Shown: positions 15,209 to 23,763 of the stretch, one piece after another
Layout: the number at the start of each line of letters is the position of its first letter
How positions within the stretch are numbered: the first letter of the stretch is position 1
DNA from: JAMHWF01 sp964371405
GTDB taxonomy: Bacteria; Pseudomonadota; Gammaproteobacteria; Burkholderiales; Burkholderiaceae_C
NCBI GenBank assembly: GCA_964371405.1
Contig: CAYJLV010000001.1
Coordinates: 1 to 64,000 of the forward strand
DNA length: 64,000 nucleotides
Reading direction: 5' to 3'
Made by a program: the position numbers and the translations under genes
Notes under the pieces: model-generated
The model's input: the letters and a program-made list of their open reading frames with translations, nothing else
The model's database searches: none
Told to the model about the DNA's origin: nothing

Positions 15209-17485
15209 GTGAGCACGACCGAATCAAGCGCCGAGACAGCCCCGGAAACCAAGCCCAAGTCCGCACCGGCGGACAGTTGCGGGGCCTGCCATTCCGACGC
15301 GCCCGCGAAAGCGCCGACACCTGACCGCCCGACTGCAAAGGGCTGGTCCCGTTTTCGCGTGCCAACCATGGACTGCGCCAGCGAGGAGTCGGAGATCCGT
15401 CGGGCGGTCGACGGCATCGACGGCATCCGGGCGCTCACATTTCAGCTTGGGCAGCGCACCTTGGCCCTTGATGCGCCAGGAGCCGCCGTCGAACTGGCCG
15501 TCGCCGCGATGCGCAAGGCGGGCTTCGATCCACAGCCGCTTCCCGACTCCGGCGCCAGTTCCACCGATGCTGCGAGTCAGGCAGAGGACGACCACGACCA
15601 CGGCGCCGGATCGGCCGGCGCCTGGCGCCTGGGGTGGGCGCTGTTGCTGGCCGTCGGCGCCGAATTGCTGGGCTTCTTCGCCCCGGACACGCAGGTCTGG
15701 AAGGGCGCGGGGCTGGCCGTGTCGGCGGTGGCCATTTGGCTGGCCGGCTTCGATGTCTACAAGAAGGGACTGACCGCGTTGCGCCACGGCCGGCTCAACA
15801 TCAATGCGCTGATGACCGTCGCGGTCACCGGCGCGTTTGCCATCGGCCAGTGGCCCGAGGCGGCGATGGTGATGGCGCTGTATGCCATCGCAGAGGCCAT
15901 CGAGGCGCGCGCGGTCGATCGCGCCCGCAATGCGATCAAGGGCCTGCTGGAGATGGCGCCGGAGGAAGCGGCGGTGCACCAGGCCGATGGCACCTGGTTG
16001 AATGTGCAGGTTGCGTCGGTCGCATTGGGCGCCATCGTGCGCGTACGCCCTGGCGAACGCGTGCCGATGGACGGTGTTGTCACCGAAGGCAATTCCAGCA
16101 TCAACCAGGCCCCGGTCACGGGCGAGAGCATCCCGGTCGACAAGGCGGTCGGTGACCCGGTGTTCGCCGGCACCATCAACGAGACCGGGACCTTTGAATT
16201 CAAGGTCACGGCCCTGGCGTCGAACTCCACGCTCGCCCGCATCATCCATGCGGTCGAGGAGGCGCAGGGGACACGGGCGCCAACGCAGGGTTTCGTGGAC
16301 CGCTTTGCCGCCATCTACACACCTGCTGTCTTCGTCATCGCCCTGGCGGTGGCGCTGGTCGGCCCGTGGCTGCTCGACTGGACATGGCTGCAGGCCATCT
16401 ACAAGGCGCTCGTGCTGCTCGTCATTGCGTGCCCATGCGCCCTGGTGATCTCGACGCCTGTCACCATCGTCAGCGGCCTGGCGGCCGCAGCCCGTCGCGG
16501 CATCCTCATCAAGGGCGGCATCTACCTGGAGGGCGCTCGCAAGCTGAAGGCGATTGCGCTCGACAAGACCGGCACGATCACCGAGGGCAAGCCCAAACTC
16601 GTCGCCAGCGAGGCAGTGGACCCGAGTGTCGATCCGGCCAAAGCGGAGAGCGTCGCCGCCGCGCTGGCCGGCCACTCCGATCACCCAGTGTCGCGCGCTA
16701 TCGCTCAGGGGCTGAAGCCCTCGACGCTGCAGGTCAGCGACTTCAAGGCGCTGGCCGGTCGTGGTGTGCAGGCCGACGTCGACGGTGTCAGCTATGCGCT
16801 TGGTAACCACCGGCTCATCGAGGAACGTGGACAGTGCTCGCCGGAACTGGAGGCCACGCTGAAGGGGCATGAAGAAGCAGGCCGGACGGTCACGCTGCTC
16901 ACCTCGCCGACCGGCGTCATGGCGCTGTACGCGGTGGCGGACACGATCAAGCCCTCGTCGCGCGAGGCCGTGGCATCGCTGAAGGCGCTGGGGATCACAC
17001 CGGTGATGCTGACCGGGGACAACCAGGCCACGGCCTCGGCCATCGCCCACGAAGCTGGCATCGACGAAGCGCGCGGCAACCTGTTGCCGGAGGACAAGCT
17101 CGAAGCGATCAAGGCGCTGCAGGCCAAGCACGGCCCGACCGCAATGACCGGTGATGGCATCAACGATGCGCCGGCCCTGGCGCAGGCCGACATCGGCGTT
17201 GCGATGGGCGCTGCAGGCACCGACACCGCGATGGAAGCCGCCGACGTGGTGGTGATGAACGACGACCTTCGCCGCATCGCCGAGACGGTCGTGCTGTCGC
17301 GGGACACACACGCCGTGTTGTGGCAGAACATCTCGCTGGCCCTGGGCATCAAGCTCGTGTTCCTGGTGCTGGCGGTGTTCGGCAACGCGTCGATGTGGAT
17401 GGCGATATTCGCCGACATGGGTGCCAGCCTGCTGGTCGTGGGCAACGGGCTTCGGCTGCTGAAGAAGGGAGTCAAAACGTCATGA
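15209..17485 (+). CDS. cadA: Cd/Zn/Pb-exporting P1B-type ATPase
   Basis: 758 residues from a GTG start (AGAAGGAAGC upstream); the ATG at 15179 is inside the promoter. The N-terminus has CGACH and one heavy-metal domain with TMDCASEE, then a short His patch (DDHDHG). Catalytic parts: TGES actuator loop, CPC in membrane helix 6 (IACPCALVIS), DKTGT phosphorylation site, HP motif (SDHPVS) and GDGINDAPAL. This is the P1B-2 group that pumps Cd(II), Zn(II) or Pb(II) into the periplasm. It is controlled by the divergent CadR, and the stop overlaps the next start (ATGA). Confidence 0.95.
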   Translation: MSTTESSAETAPETKPKSAPADSCGACHSDAPAKAPTPDRPTAKGWSRFRVPTMDCASEESEIRRAVDGIDGIRALTFQLGQRTLALDAPGAAVELAVAAMRKAGFDPQPLPDSGASSTDAASQAEDDHDHGAGSAGAWRLGWALLLAVGAELLGFFAPDTQVWKGAGLAVSAVAIWLAGFDVYKKGLTALRHGRLNINALMTVAVTGAFAIGQWPEAAMVMALYAIAEAIEARAVDRARNAIKGLLEMAPEEAAVHQADGTWLNVQVASVALGAIVRVRPGERVPMDGVVTEGNSSINQAPVTGESIPVDKAVGDPVFAGTINETGTFEFKVTALASNSTLARIIHAVEEAQGTRAPTQGFVDRFAAIYTPAVFVIALAVALVGPWLLDWTWLQAIYKALVLLVIACPCALVISTPVTIVSGLAAAARRGILIKGGIYLEGARKLKAIALDKTGTITEGKPKLVASEAVDPSVDPAKAESVAAALAGHSDHPVSRAIAQGLKPSTLQVSDFKALAGRGVQADVDGVSYALGNHRLIEERGQCSPELEATLKGHEEAGRTVTLLTSPTGVMALYAVADTIKPSSREAVASLKALGITPVMLTGDNQATASAIAHEAGIDEARGNLLPEDKLEAIKALQAKHGPTAMTGDGINDAPALAQADIGVAMGAAGTDTAMEAADVVVMNDDLRRIAETVVLSRDTHAVLWQNISLALGIKLVFLVLAVFGNASMWMAIFADMGASLLVVGNGLRLLKKGVKTS

Positions 17486-17850
17486 AAACGGTCTCGCCGC
17501 CGATCACCACACGTACAGCTGCCTTCGAAGCGGCCCTGTCGGAAGCCAGCCTTCGGCTTGCCGCTGGCGATGCCGCCGCCGCGATGCAGTTGTTGGAACG
17601 CGCCCATGTGCTGGGCCAGAACGACTTTGGACCGCACCTGCGAGTCCACTTGCGCATGCTGCATGTCGGCTGGAGATCGCACGACTGGCACGAAGTACGC
17701 GGCCAAGTCCTGCGCATCGCACTCGTTCCCCTCGGTCACCTGCTGGGGCGGTTGCCGCGCGGCAACACGGGCGCAGCGAGCGTCAGCGCCTTCGCCCCGA
17801 TGGCCATCGCACCCGATATCGAGCGCCTGCTCGACAACAAGGAGTCATGA
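17482..17850 (+). CDS. DUF3703 protein
   Basis: 122 residues, start overlapping the cadA stop (ATGA), so translation is coupled. The sequence (AFEAALSEASLRLAAGDAAAAMQLLERAHVLGQ, LHVGWRSHDWHEVRGQVLRI) matches DUF3703, a small helical family almost always found behind metal ATPase genes. The conserved His and Trp residues may bind metal, but its function is unknown. Confidence 0.85.
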   Translation: MKTVSPPITTRTAAFEAALSEASLRLAAGDAAAAMQLLERAHVLGQNDFGPHLRVHLRMLHVGWRSHDWHEVRGQVLRIALVPLGHLLGRLPRGNTGAASVSAFAPMAIAPDIERLLDNKES

Positions 17851-17851
17851 C

Positions 17852-18154
17852 ATGGATTGTCCCGTTTGCAAGACCGAACGCCTCTCGATGATGGAACGCC
17901 AGGGCATAGAGATCGACTACTGCCCCAAATGCCGTGGCGTCTGGCTTGACCGGGGTGAACTCGACAAGATTGTCGAACGCTCAGTGGTGGAACTGGCTGC
18001 GGCCGTACCGGGTTCAGCGCCCGCCCCGGCGGCTGCACCGCAGCCCTTTGCACCGCAGGCCGAGTACGGTCACGGCGGGCATCGCCCTCGACATGACGAC
18101 CGCTCTTCCGGGGGACACCGGCGCAAGTCGTTCCTGCAGGACCTCTTCGATTGA
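17852..18154 (+). CDS. TFIIB-type zinc-ribbon protein
   Basis: 100 residues. The zinc ribbon MDCPVCKTERL...IDYCPKCRGVWLDRGELDKI is typical of the zf-TFIIB family; the tail is Ala/Pro then His/Arg rich (HGGHRPRHDDRSSGGHRRK), ending FLQDLFD. AAGGAG precedes the start at 17852, one base after the DUF3703 stop. Its stop overlaps the lspA start. Its role in the cad/pbr operon is unknown. Confidence 0.85.
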   Translation: MDCPVCKTERLSMMERQGIEIDYCPKCRGVWLDRGELDKIVERSVVELAAAVPGSAPAPAAAPQPFAPQAEYGHGGHRPRHDDRSSGGHRRKSFLQDLFD

Positions 18155-18672
18155 ACAACCGGCGGTTCAACTCACGCGACAGGTTGGGCGCGAGCCTTCT
18201 GCTGGCTGCGGTCCTGGCCATGCTGGACCAGCTCGTCAAGGCCGGCGTGGCAGCGACCCTCCCGCTCGGCAGCAGCGTCACGCTGACGCCTTGGTTCAAC
18301 CTCGTGCACGTGCTCAATCCCGGAGCGGCTTTCTCATTCCTGGCCGACGCGGGGGGCTGGCAGCGCCACGCCCTCAGCGGCATCGGCATCGTCGTCAGCC
18401 TTGCGCTCGCCGTTCTTTTGTGGCGCGGCGTTCGCAGCCGTCTCGAAGCGGCTGCGTATGTCGGCTTGATCGGCGGCGCCCTGGGCAACGTCGTTGACCG
18501 GCTGCGCATCGGTGCGGTGGTCGACTACCTCGATCTGTATTGGCGTGACATGCATTGGCCAGCCTTCAACCTGGCCGATGTGTGGGTGGTTGGCGCTGCC
18601 GGCCTGCTGGTGCTGGCGTCATTCAAACTGGGCGAGGTCACCGAGCCGCGCCGCCAGGGCGATGCATCCTGA
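18151..18672 (+). CDS. lspA: Lipoprotein signal peptidase-like protein
   Basis: 173 residues starting at TTG 18151, overlapping the previous stop (TTGA). It has four membrane segments and the LspA motifs: NPGAAFSF, GGALGNVVDR and FNLADVWVV; the Asp residues of the last two are the catalytic pair. LspA copies inside lead/cadmium operons (PbrC in Cupriavidus) are thought to process a lipoprotein needed for lead sequestration. This is likely an operon-specific paralogue of the housekeeping enzyme. Confidence 0.92.
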   Translation: MNNRRFNSRDRLGASLLLAAVLAMLDQLVKAGVAATLPLGSSVTLTPWFNLVHVLNPGAAFSFLADAGGWQRHALSGIGIVVSLALAVLLWRGVRSRLEAAAYVGLIGGALGNVVDRLRIGAVVDYLDLYWRDMHWPAFNLADVWVVGAAGLLVLASFKLGEVTEPRRQGDAS

Positions 18673-18777
18673 TGCATCGCCTCGACGCGGCGGGAGCGCA
18701 TCCACAATGGCAGCGCGCGATGCGCGCGCTCGTTCAGCCTGCTCAAAGCCGAAATCGACCTTTCATCCACCAGCCCC

Positions 18778-19236
18778 ATGCCCGTAGAAACCCCTCCGTA
18801 CCGAATCGGCGCCCCTCGCGGCCAAGGAATCTGGACGCCGCTGTTCCTGGCCTGGCTGATCGCGTTGCTCGCCACCGCGGGCGCGCTGTTTCTTGGCGAG
18901 GTGATGGGCATGACACCCTGCGTGCTGTGCTGGTACCAGCGCATCGCGATGTTCCCGCTGGTGGTGGTGCTGGGCCTGGGGCTGCTGGAGGCAGACGGCC
19001 GCAGCGTGCGCTACGCGACGCCGCTGGCGGCCGCCGGTTGGGCGATCGCGCTGTACCACTGCCTGGTGTTCTGGGGCCTGGTGACCGAAGCGCTGGTGCC
19101 TTGCGGCAAGGGCGGCTCTTGCGCTGACGCCGACGTGCAGGTTGCCGGCTTCGTTCCGATTCCGTTGTTGTCGCTGGTCGCCTTCACCGCGATCGGCGTG
19201 TTGTTGTGGTTGTCGAAGAAGGAAGTGAGAGCATGA
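18778..19236 (+). CDS. DsbB/BdbC-type disulfide bond protein
   Basis: 152 residues with four membrane helices. TPCVLCWYQR is the quinone-side CxxC motif, and VPCGKGGSC supplies the second periplasmic cysteine pair. It reoxidises a DsbA partner, and the gene that follows (ATGA overlap) encodes such a partner. A 105-bp gap separates it from lspA. ATG 18778 has no clear ribosome binding site; it is the first start consistent with the family length. Confidence 0.9.
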   Translation: MPVETPPYRIGAPRGQGIWTPLFLAWLIALLATAGALFLGEVMGMTPCVLCWYQRIAMFPLVVVLGLGLLEADGRSVRYATPLAAAGWAIALYHCLVFWGLVTEALVPCGKGGSCADADVQVAGFVPIPLLSLVAFTAIGVLLWLSKKEVRA

Positions 19237-19889
19237 ACAGGAAGTTGCTGATCGGCTCGACGCTGGCGGTCGTGCTGCTGGCGTTTGTGGCGGGTGCGTG
19301 GTTCTTCAAGGACCGTTCTGCGCAAAAGGTTCAGCAGGCCGCGCTGAACAACAACGATGCGCTGGTCCGCCCGCACGCGCCGATCTTTGGCAGCCCGACG
19401 GCGAAGGTCACCATCGTCGAATTCTTTGATCCCTCGTGCGAGACCTGCCGGGCTTTCTACCCGGTGGTCAAGCGCATCGTCAATGCGAGCTTCGGGCAGG
19501 TGCGGTTGGTGGTGCGCTACGCACCGTTGCACAAGGGCTCGGATACCGCCATTCAAATACTCGAAGCGGCGCGCATGCAGGGCAAGTACTGGGAAGCACT
19601 CGAAATCACGCTGGCCGACCAGCCGCGCTGGGCCGCGCACAACAACCCGCAGCCCCAACTGATATGGGACGTGATCGCCAAGCTCGGCCTCGACATCGCC
19701 AAGGCCCGTGCCGACGCCGCCAGCCCAGCCATCGCGCAAGCCCTGCGCCAGGACATCGCCGACATGCAGGCGCTGGGTGTCAAGCAGACGCCGGCCTTCT
19801 TCGTCAACGGCACGCCGCTGCGCGACTTCGGTGAAGCGCAGTTGAAGGCGCTGGTCGATCAAGAGATCCAGAGGGCGAAAGTACCGTGA
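19233..19889 (+). CDS. DsbA-family thiol oxidoreductase
   Basis: 218 residues: an N-terminal anchor (LLIGSTLAVVLLAFVAGAWFF), then a thioredoxin fold with active site CETC (FFDPSCETCRAFYP) and a cis-Pro region (KQTPAFFVNGTPL). It pairs with the DsbB-like protein, whose stop it overlaps. Together they would form a dedicated disulfide system, possibly for Cys-containing periplasmic metal proteins. GAAGGAAGTGAGAGC gives the ribosome binding site. Confidence 0.9.
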   Translation: MNRKLLIGSTLAVVLLAFVAGAWFFKDRSAQKVQQAALNNNDALVRPHAPIFGSPTAKVTIVEFFDPSCETCRAFYPVVKRIVNASFGQVRLVVRYAPLHKGSDTAIQILEAARMQGKYWEALEITLADQPRWAAHNNPQPQLIWDVIAKLGLDIAKARADAASPAIAQALRQDIADMQALGVKQTPAFFVNGTPLRDFGEAQLKALVDQEIQRAKVP

Positions 19890-20068
19890 CAGCTCGGTGT
19901 TGCCGGACTTGCCATCTTGCTGCGCCAACTGGGTTTGCCCGTTGGCTGGATGGGCCCAAGCGCGTGCAATTCGAGGACTGCGGTCGCTGTTGAAGCGCAA
20001 GCCGGGTAAGCTATATCGACAGTGCGGCCTGAATGGGGAATCCCGCCCGGTCATCAGAGGAGAAACTC

Positions 20069-21256
20069 ATGAAACCCACCACCTTCCCGACTGCGGTACC
20101 CACTGCGCCACCCACTGCGGTACCCACCCCCGCGCAGGAGTTGCTGGTGCAAGCACCCTTGGACACTGGGGCCATCGCTTTGCGGCCCGAGCAGGTGCCG
20201 CAAGCCGAGCAGGCACTGGCCGCGCTCGACTTCGCGGCCATTCCGTCCGGCGACATCATCAAGATCGGCCTGGGTGCCGAACAGGCGCTGCAAAAGACGC
20301 TGGACGGCTTTCTGGCCCGGCTCGACACGAAGACGGCGTCCAAGGTGTTCGCGCTTTTCGGGCGCCTTGAAAAAGGTGTCGATGACGCCAAGCTGCCTGA
20401 AATCCTGGAGAAGATTCAGGAAGGCGAGGACCCGGGGTTCTTCGCCGGCCTGTTCGCCAAGGTCACCGGCCGCAAGCCCGAAGAGGCCTTCAGCGAGTTC
20501 ATGCAGGAGGTCGGCGATTTGATCTCGAGCCGGACGCGCACATTGGCCGACGAGATGGGCCGCCTGGAGGGCGAACTGTCGAAGGAAATGAAGACGCTGT
20601 TCGGCGAACTGCAGGCACTGGAGAGCCTGAAGCAATCGTATGGCACGCACTTCGCCGGCTTCACCGTCGATGCCGCCGTGGCGCGGGCGTTTCTCGAAAA
20701 GGCTCGGCAGGTGGTGGCGCAAGAGACTGCCGCTGCCGCCCCCGCCGACATGACCGCCCAGGCGCGGCTGCGCGAGTTGCAGGACAAGCTCAGGCTGCTG
20801 GAAAGCCGGGCCCTTGCGCTCGAAGGCACCTACACGCGGCTGCCGGCCGACCAGATGGTGATCCAGCAGATCGAGGCCGCCGGAATCGCTACGCTGCAGG
20901 AGACCGCGACCACGGTGTCGTCGCGTTTTGCGTCGATCAAGATGACCTTGCTGGCCCTGCACGGCGCGTTCGCGGTCAAGTCGGTGCAGCAGATCGCGCA
21001 GCGCCAGGCGCGCCTTGACCAGCAGCTTACGCAGCTGCGCGGCCAGGCCACCAAGGACGTGGCCGTCGCCGCCGCCAAGGCGCCGGGTGACAACCGTGTC
21101 GCACAGGCGCAGCAGATCGCCACCATCATCGCGCAGACGCGCGAGATCCACGAACTGGTCGAAACCGCCAAGCAGGAGACCGAAGCGAAGTTCGAGACAG
21201 CGCGGCAGATGTTCGAGCAGTCTCGCGCCGAGCTCGTGGCCCTGCGCCAGGCCTGA
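20069..21256 (+). CDS. TelA-like toxic anion resistance protein
   Basis: 395 residues, almost all helical and coiled-coil in character, with a Pro-rich first 25 residues containing a PTAVPTAPPTAVPTP repeat. The region LPADQMVIQQIEAAGIATLQETATTVSSRFASIKMTLLAL corresponds to the conserved core of TelA/KlaA proteins (toxic anion resistance family). TelA proteins are cytoplasmic and linked to tellurite or general envelope stress. AGAGGAG precedes the start. The TerD gene follows after 19 bp, so this begins a ter-like operon. Resemblance to TelA is moderate. Confidence 0.65.
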   Translation: MKPTTFPTAVPTAPPTAVPTPAQELLVQAPLDTGAIALRPEQVPQAEQALAALDFAAIPSGDIIKIGLGAEQALQKTLDGFLARLDTKTASKVFALFGRLEKGVDDAKLPEILEKIQEGEDPGFFAGLFAKVTGRKPEEAFSEFMQEVGDLISSRTRTLADEMGRLEGELSKEMKTLFGELQALESLKQSYGTHFAGFTVDAAVARAFLEKARQVVAQETAAAAPADMTAQARLRELQDKLRLLESRALALEGTYTRLPADQMVIQQIEAAGIATLQETATTVSSRFASIKMTLLALHGAFAVKSVQQIAQRQARLDQQLTQLRGQATKDVAVAAAKAPGDNRVAQAQQIATIIAQTREIHELVETAKQETEAKFETARQMFEQSRAELVALRQA

Positions 21257-21275
21257 CAACGACACTGGAGAAACC

Positions 21276-21938
21276 ATGCTCACACTGACCCTCGACAAGC
21301 CCGGCGCCGCGCCGGCCCGCAAGCTGCAGCTCTCGCTGAACAAGGGCGCCACGTTCAAGGTGACCGTGGCCTGGCAGTGCGAGGCCGACCACCAGGACGA
21401 CATCGACATCCACGCACTGGAAGCCCGCAACGGCGGCAATGGCGCCAAGGTCTCGGCGCTCGAAGAGATCCTGTCCACCTACAACACGACGAAGATGAGC
21501 CCGAAAACCGGCGTACTGCCGACCGCGGCCGACGGCTCCTTTGCCACGCCATCGGGCGGGCTGCGGCACTCCGGCGACGTGCGTGTGCAGGGCAACACCG
21601 AAACCATCGTCATCGAAGGCGCGAAACTTCCGGCGGGCGTGAACGAGATCCCGCTCTTCGCCACCGTCCACAAGGCCGAACACGGCGCGGGGCACGACGA
21701 AGGGTCCGAGACCGAGGCCGAGGACGAGGCGGCCTTCGCCGACATCGATGTCTGCACCGTCACCATCGCCGACGAGGGCGGGCGCGAGCTGGGCGCCTAC
21801 CAGCTGTCCAAGGAGTTCGGCGAGTTCAACGTGGTGCAGCTGGGCAGCATCATGCACGGCGACAACGGCTGGGAGTACGCGCCCGTCGGCCGCGGCTTCA
21901 CGGGCACGTTCAACGACGTGCTGGGCCACTTCTCCTGA
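21276..21938 (+). CDS. TerD-family calcium-binding stress protein
   Basis: 220 residues. Typical TerD features: LTLDKPGAAPARKLQLSLNKGATF at the start, DDIDIHAL, a Gly-rich turn, AFADIDVCTVTIAD and the C-terminal GWEYAPVGRGFTG. TerD domains bind Ca(II) and act in tellurite resistance, phage inhibition and membrane stress complexes. This version carries an extra acidic insert (HDEGSETEAEDEA). GGAGAAACC precedes the start, and the gene lies between the TelA-like gene and an unknown helical protein. Confidence 0.88.
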   Translation: MLTLTLDKPGAAPARKLQLSLNKGATFKVTVAWQCEADHQDDIDIHALEARNGGNGAKVSALEEILSTYNTTKMSPKTGVLPTAADGSFATPSGGLRHSGDVRVQGNTETIVIEGAKLPAGVNEIPLFATVHKAEHGAGHDEGSETEAEDEAAFADIDVCTVTIADEGGRELGAYQLSKEFGEFNVVQLGSIMHGDNGWEYAPVGRGFTGTFNDVLGHFS

Positions 21939-21948
21939 AAGCTTGGCC

Positions 21949-22944
21949 GTGCCGCCCGCGAAGGACAAGTTGCGCCCGACGGTCATCGGCGCTTCAGGCG
22001 CTTCGCCGCGCAACCCTGCGCTGAGCGTGCCGCCGGCGCACGACATGCCGTCGCCGGCGCGTCATGCATCTGCTGTCGCGCCGGTAGTGCAGCCGCCGGT
22101 GGTGCGGCAGCCGACAGCCATTCCGGGCGCCGCACGCACGCGGATCGAAGTGACCGCGCGCGATCTGCAGGCGTTGTCGCCGGGGGCTGATGCCGGGGTG
22201 TACCAGCAGGCGCGGGCGCTGGTCGGCACCTTCGTCGTCGCCAAGGCCTCGCAGCGCAAGGCGATCCTTTGGGGCCACGAGCTGCAGAAGTCGCACGGAG
22301 AACTCGTCGCCGAGATGCTGGCCCTGGCGCGCAGCCCGGTGCTGCGCCAGGTGCAGGCTTACCTCACGCGGATGATGGACATCCTGGGATCGATCGACCT
22401 GATGGCCGCCTGCGGACACAGCGGCGACGGTGTCGTGGGGCGGCTGTTCCAGGGCATCAACCGCCGCATCGACACGCCGGGCGAACTGGCTAAGGCCCAA
22501 GCCGAGCTGGAGCAGCTGCTGGCGCTCATGGGTGGGGCGCTCGACCCCCTGCTGGACCTGAAGGACCGGCTGCTGCGCCTGTCCGGGTCGATGGAGGAGA
22601 CCGCGACTCAGGTCGAGGCCGCGGCCATCGGCGCGCTGTTCCTGTCCGAGCGCCTGCGCCAGGACGACGCCGCACTGGCGCAGTGTTTTGCCGAGCGCAG
22701 CATGAGTCTGACGCAGACCCTGGCGCAGATGCGGCAGGCCGGCTCGACGCGCGATTTGCAGATCGAGCAGCCGATCCGCCTGATCGGCGCCATCCAGAAC
22801 GTGGCGCTGGTCGTGATGCCGGCGTTCATCGGCAGCATCGCGTCCATCACCACCCTCGGCGCCAGCCAGACCACGGTTTCGCAGACCGAAGCCGGTGAGC
22901 TGGCCTATCGGCTGCGCGACATCATCAGCCAGTTGAAACCCTGA
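21949..22944 (+). CDS. Unknown helical protein of the ter-like operon
   Basis: 331 residues from a GTG ten bases after the terD stop. The first 65 residues are Pro/Ala-rich and probably disordered; the rest is helical (QARALVGTFVVAKASQRKAILWGHEL, LDPLLDLKDRLLRLSGSMEETATQVE), with no transmembrane segment or enzyme motif that I can see. It sits between TerD and a vWA protein, so it is probably a structural partner in the same complex. A distant TelA relationship is possible. The start is uncertain; an internal GTG is an alternative. Confidence 0.65.
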   Translation: MPPAKDKLRPTVIGASGASPRNPALSVPPAHDMPSPARHASAVAPVVQPPVVRQPTAIPGAARTRIEVTARDLQALSPGADAGVYQQARALVGTFVVAKASQRKAILWGHELQKSHGELVAEMLALARSPVLRQVQAYLTRMMDILGSIDLMAACGHSGDGVVGRLFQGINRRIDTPGELAKAQAELEQLLALMGGALDPLLDLKDRLLRLSGSMEETATQVEAAAIGALFLSERLRQDDAALAQCFAERSMSLTQTLAQMRQAGSTRDLQIEQPIRLIGAIQNVALVVMPAFIGSIASITTLGASQTTVSQTEAGELAYRLRDIISQLKP

Positions 22945-22957
22945 ACCAGGAGCACGC

Positions 22958-23755
22958 ATGAACAGCAAACTCACACTGAATCTGGACAAGTCGGCCAACG
23001 CGCTGCGGCTGGCGCTCGACAAGGCCGGCGTGGTGGCGAACGTAAAGGCGGAAACGGCCGCCATCATCGACGTCTCGGGCTCGTTCGAGCACGAGCACGA
23101 AGAGGGCACCACCAGCATCCTGCTTGAGCGGCTGGTGCCCTACTGCATGGTGCTCGACCCCGACCGCAAGATGGACGTCTTCACCTTCAGCGCGGGCGAG
23201 GACAGCGCGCATTACGTGGGCGTGGTCACGCCCGACGATGCGCGCGACTACATCACGCCAAACTGCGTCGACGGGGTGCGGGGCGGTACCGGGGGAACGA
23301 CATCCTGCTGGGTGCTCGTGGGGGCGCGCGAGCACTTCGGCTGGAAGGTGTGCGAAGAGGCTCACCGCTCGACCCAGGGCGCCGGCTTTCTGAGTCGTCT
23401 GTTCGGCTGGTCGCCGAGCGGGCAGGTGCACCAGCACGGCACCCCGCACACCCACGACAAGCGGCGCTCGCTGGTGCTCTTCGTCACCGACGGCGAAAAC
23501 GACGGCAGTGACGAGGCGCGCACCATGCGTGTTCTCGAGGAATCGCAACAGCGCGGCGACCAAGTCTACTTCCTGTTCATCGGCGCCTGCGAGGACAAGG
23601 GCGTCACCTTCGAGTTCGTACAGAAGATTGCGCGCCGGTTCAAGAACACCGGCGTGGTCGTGATCCGCGATCTGGAAGCCTTTGTCGCGCAGTCGGACGA
23701 GGAGCTCAACGCCACGCTGCTGGGCCCCGAGCTCGTTGAATGGCTCAAGTCGTAG
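22958..23755 (+). CDS. vWA-domain protein (TerF/TerY-like)
   Basis: 265 residues. The N-terminal LTLNLDKSANALRLALDKAG echoes the TerD-type start. A von Willebrand A domain follows, with the MIDAS motif DVSGSF, a central Thr/Ser region (GGTGGTTSC) and VLFVTDGENDG. Such proteins belong to ter stress operons, where a vWA subunit contacts TerD-like partners through bound metal. CAGGAGCACGC precedes the start. The His-rich loop (HQHGTPHTHDK) is unusual and could bind metal. Confidence 0.85.
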   Translation: MNSKLTLNLDKSANALRLALDKAGVVANVKAETAAIIDVSGSFEHEHEEGTTSILLERLVPYCMVLDPDRKMDVFTFSAGEDSAHYVGVVTPDDARDYITPNCVDGVRGGTGGTTSCWVLVGAREHFGWKVCEEAHRSTQGAGFLSRLFGWSPSGQVHQHGTPHTHDKRRSLVLFVTDGENDGSDEARTMRVLEESQQRGDQVYFLFIGACEDKGVTFEFVQKIARRFKNTGVVVIRDLEAFVAQSDEELNATLLGPELVEWLKS

Positions 23756-23763
23756 CCGCCGGG

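Noticed and set aside
15224..17311. 695-residue minus-strand ORF opposite cadA
   Set aside because: Reverse frame of a P1B ATPase with all motifs on the plus strand.
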